Source: Neisseria sp. DTU_2020_1000833_1_SI_GRL_NUU_006
GTDB lineage: Bacteria > Pseudomonadota > Gammaproteobacteria > Burkholderiales > Neisseriaceae
Assembly (NCBI GenBank): GCA_032388755.1
Contig: CP135593.1
Location: 248,001-312,000, forward strand
DNA: 64,000 nucleotides
Reading direction: 5' to 3'
Shown here: piece after piece, positions 61,935 to 64,000 of the stretch
Layout: every line of letters begins with the position of its first letter
How positions within the stretch are numbered: the stretch's first letter is position 1
The notes under the pieces: model-generated
The model's database searches: none
The model's input: only the letters and a program-made list of their open reading frames with translations
Told to the model about the DNA's origin: nothing
Made by a program: the position numbers and the translations under genes

Positions 61935-62942
61935 TCAGGCTAGGGTTTCGATGCGGTTGTCGGGCATGACCAGCCAGACTTTTGTCTGTTTGGCTCGGGC
62001 GGTGGTACGGATGGCGGATTCGTCCATGATGGAGAACGCGGTGGAGAAGGCATCGGCAACGGCGGCGGTCGGCGCCATGACGCTGACGCTGCGGTAGCGC
62101 GGTGTGGCAGTGCCGGTGCGCGGGTCGAAGAGGTGGGTGAACTTGCCGGCTTCGTCCATCACGGTACCGTAGCCGCCTGAGGTGGCGAAGGCTTGGTTTT
62201 GCATGGGAATGGTCAGGAGGGTGGCTTCTTCGTTTTGGGGATTGCGGATGCCGACGTTCCATGTGCGTTGGTTGTCGGTGTCGAAGCCGCGGATTTCGCC
62301 CATATCGACGAGGGCTTGGCGGATGCCGTGTTGTTGCAGCAGGGCGGTGATTTTGTCGGTGATGTAGCCTTGGGCAATGCCGTTGAGGGATAAGCCCATG
62401 CCTTTTTGTTCAAAGAGGATGGCTTTTGGGTCGAAGACGACGTGTTTGAAGCCGACGAGTTTGAGGGTGTGCCGGATGTCCGGTTCGGACGGAGGTGTTT
62501 CGGCACGCGGGTTGCGGCGGAAATGGTCTGCGTAGAGGTTCCACAGCACCTGGACGGTGGGGTCGAACGCGCCGTCGGTCAGGGCATGGATGTCGCGGCA
62601 AATGCTCAACAGGGCGAGGAAATCGGGCGGCGGGTTGTTCAGACGACCTTCTTTGTTCAGTCGGTTGATCAGGCTGTCTTCGCGGTAGAGGCTGAAGATT
62701 TTTTCGAGGCGGGCGACTTCGGCGAGAACTTTGTTGACAAGGATTTCAGCTTCTTTGCGGTCAACGCCGAAGAGGCGGAGCTCGGCGCCGGAACCCAGCG
62801 CGATGCCTTTCCAAATGACGGGCTCGCCGGTAGTTGGTAACGGGGTAGGGCGGTTGCGGTTCAGGAGGAAGGGCGCGGCCGCTCCGGCAGTAGTCAGGGC
62901 GGCGATGGCGAAAAAACGGCGGCGGGTGAGCGGGGTGTTCAT
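61935..62942 (-). CDS. apbE: FAD:protein FMN transferase ApbE, Tat-exported
   Basis: A 335-residue enzyme that attaches FMN covalently to periplasmic or membrane proteins such as NqrB, NqrC and RnfG. It begins MNTPLTRRRFFAIAALTTAGAA, a twin-arginine signal with no lipobox, unlike the lipoprotein ApbE of many species. GMGLSLNGIAQGYITDKI, LVDMGEIRG, ATSGGYGT and LFDPRTGTATPRY are family motifs. A variant uptake sequence near 62640 encodes EGRLNNP. The Tat machinery it would need is encoded at 54351-56011. Confidence 0.93.
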   Translation of the reverse strand: MNTPLTRRRFFAIAALTTAGAAAPFLLNRNRPTPLPTTGEPVIWKGIALGSGAELRLFGVDRKEAEILVNKVLAEVARLEKIFSLYREDSLINRLNKEGRLNNPPPDFLALLSICRDIHALTDGAFDPTVQVLWNLYADHFRRNPRAETPPSEPDIRHTLKLVGFKHVVFDPKAILFEQKGMGLSLNGIAQGYITDKITALLQQHGIRQALVDMGEIRGFDTDNQRTWNVGIRNPQNEEATLLTIPMQNQAFATSGGYGTVMDEAGKFTHLFDPRTGTATPRYRSVSVMAPTAAVADAFSTAFSIMDESAIRTTARAKQTKVWLVMPDNRIETLA

Positions 62943-63108
62943 GGGTTGGAATGGGTCGTCTGAAAAAGGGCGGGGTGTTGGAGGACTGCGTGGAATCGGT
63001 TTATCCGGGCTTGCGTTTGAGTGGGAAGGCTTTTTAGGAGCGCCGTCATTTCCGCATAAGATTTTTATGGTTACGGAAAGGGCAGCGGGCGACGGCTGAG
63101 GCTTGATT

Positions 63109-63170
63109 TATAGTGGATTAACTTTAAACCAGTACGGCGTTTTGTCCTGATTTAAATTTAATCCACTATA
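63109..63170. repeat. Minimal Correia element (62 bp)
   Basis: Both ends are intact (TATAGTGGATTAACTTTAAA and TTTAAATTTAATCCACTATA) but nearly all the interior is missing: CAGTACGGCG is joined directly to TTTTGTCCTG. It lies between apbE and prfA, 73 bp downstream of the prfA stop. Confidence 0.9.
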
Positions 63171-63242
63171 TGTCTTGGCAGAACTTGTTTTCCCGCCATC
63201 AAGCCTGCCTTCACGCTTTGAAACCAAGCGTCAACCGTCCCA

Positions 63243-64000
63243 TTAATCGCCCATTGCCGCCAGAAGCTCAGCCTGATGTTCGGCAATCAGGGCGTTGGTG
63301 ATTTCTTCCAAATCGCCGTCCATGACAAAATCCAGCTTGTGCAAGGTGAGGTTGATGCGGTGGTCGGTCACGCGGCCTTGCGGGTAGTTGTAGGTGCGGA
63401 TGCGCTCGCTGCGGTCGCCGCTGCCGATAAGGGATTTGCGTTCAGCGGCTTCTTTGGCTTGGGCTTCGCGTTTTTGCGCGTCGTTCAAGCGGGCGGCGAG
63501 GACTTTCATCGCCTGCGCCTTGTTGGCGTGTTGGCTGCGGCCGTCTTGGCATTCGACCACCATGCCGGTGGGCAGGTGGGTGATGCGGACGGCGGAGTCG
63601 GTTTTGTTGATGTGCTGACCACCCGCGCCGGATGCGCGGAAGGTATCGATGCGCAGGTCGGCGGGGTTCAACTCGATGTCTTCGAGTTCGTCCGCTTCGG
63701 GCATGACGGCAACGGTGCAGGCGGAGGTGTGGATACGGCCTTGGCTTTCGGTAGCGGGGACGCGCTGCACGCGGTGGCCGCCCGATTCGAATTTCAGACG
63801 ACTGTACGCGCCCAAACCGACAATACGGGCGATGACTTCTTTATAACCGCCCAACTCACTTTCGTTGGCGGAAACGATTTCGACTTGCCAGCGGTTGCGT
63901 TCGGCGTAGCGGCTGTACATGCGCAGCAAATCGCCTGCAAACAGCGCGGCTTCGTCGCCGCCCGTTCCGGCGCGCACTTCGATGAAGATGTTTTTGTCGT
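63243..64000 (-). CDS. prfA: Peptide chain release factor 1, 5' end outside window
   Basis: 252 C-terminal residues are visible; the frame stays open through base 64000 (DKNIFIEVRAGTGGDEAALF), so the start lies beyond the window. The peptidyl-tRNA hydrolysis motif GGQ is in FRASGAGGQHINKTDSAVRI. YNYPQGRVTDHRINLTLHKL is typical of RF1 rather than RF2. The stop-codon-reading PxT loop region (RVPATESQGRIHTS) shows PAT, the RF1 form. It terminates translation at UAA and UAG. Confidence 0.96.
   Translation of the reverse strand, partial: DKNIFIEVRAGTGGDEAALFAGDLLRMYSRYAERNRWQVEIVSANESELGGYKEVIARIVGLGAYSRLKFESGGHRVQRVPATESQGRIHTSACTVAVMPEADELEDIELNPADLRIDTFRASGAGGQHINKTDSAVRITHLPTGMVVECQDGRSQHANKAQAMKVLAARLNDAQKREAQAKEAAERKSLIGSGDRSERIRTYNYPQGRVTDHRINLTLHKLDFVMDGDLEEITNALIAEHQAELLAAMGD

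Overview
The window is a chromosomal segment of a commensal Neisseria. Two things show this. The 12-mer AGGTCGTCTGAA and its complement occur several dozen times, often as inverted pairs behind genes; this is the DNA-uptake-sequence dialect described for the N. mucosa / N. sicca / N. macacae group, not the ATGCCGTCTGAA form of meningococci and gonococci. There are also six recognisable Correia elements (one full length, four with the internal deletion, one reduced to 62 bp) and one badly decayed probable copy. Gene content and order are typical of Neisseria. I see no prophage, transposase, CRISPR array or rRNA operon.

Layout. 1-5.1 kb: a TonB-dependent receptor (5' end outside the window), a secreted hemophilin-like protein and a Slam (DUF560) outer-membrane translocator, together resembling a hemophore secretion and uptake system. 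5.3-11.3 kb: a GlpT-type antiporter, then dnaG-rpoD. 11.3-14 kb: a flavodoxin-fold oxidoreductase divergent from an HxlR regulator, then an OlsB-like and PlsC/OlsA-like acyltransferase pair. 14.3-21.6 kb: Old Yellow Enzyme, rsmA, a lone GlnQ-type ATPase, an AT-rich MepB gene, two small conserved genes (one YgfX-like), then folC, a SPOR protein and cvpA. 22-24 kb: the rpsP-rimM-trmD-rplS operon. 24-29 kb: a Pat-like acetyltransferase and the MisR/MisS two-component system. 29-39 kb: pheA, queH, a patatin-like lipoprotein, plsY/folB, a Nudix hydrolase, a DUF937 protein, an SseB-like protein, a beta-barrel protein, yqgE-ruvX and creA. 39-50 kb: an EnvC-like protein, ctpA, radA, smpB, guaA and lctP. 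49.6-56 kb: hisH-hisA-(membrane protein)-hisF-hisI-hisE, hinT and tatABC. 56-64 kb: a PepSY-like protein, a PycTM-DUF3616 fusion, a degenerate isochorismatase-like protein, a tRNA with CAU anticodon, a sodium symporter, apbE and the 3' part of prfA.

Most genes are housekeeping. The least conventional signals are: (i) the receptor/hemophilin/Slam cluster; (ii) a 654-residue protein joining a Pycsar-effector-like membrane module (PycTM, formerly DUF5706) to a DUF3616 domain, with no nucleotide cyclase nearby; (iii) a family of 24-bp tandem units that always end in exact register against an uptake sequence, concentrated between the his genes; (iv) a perfect GntR-type operator over the predicted lctP start site; and (v) an extended -10 box for guaA in the loop of an uptake-sequence hairpin.

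All functional names rest on reading the translated sequences and recalling family motifs. No database search was run.
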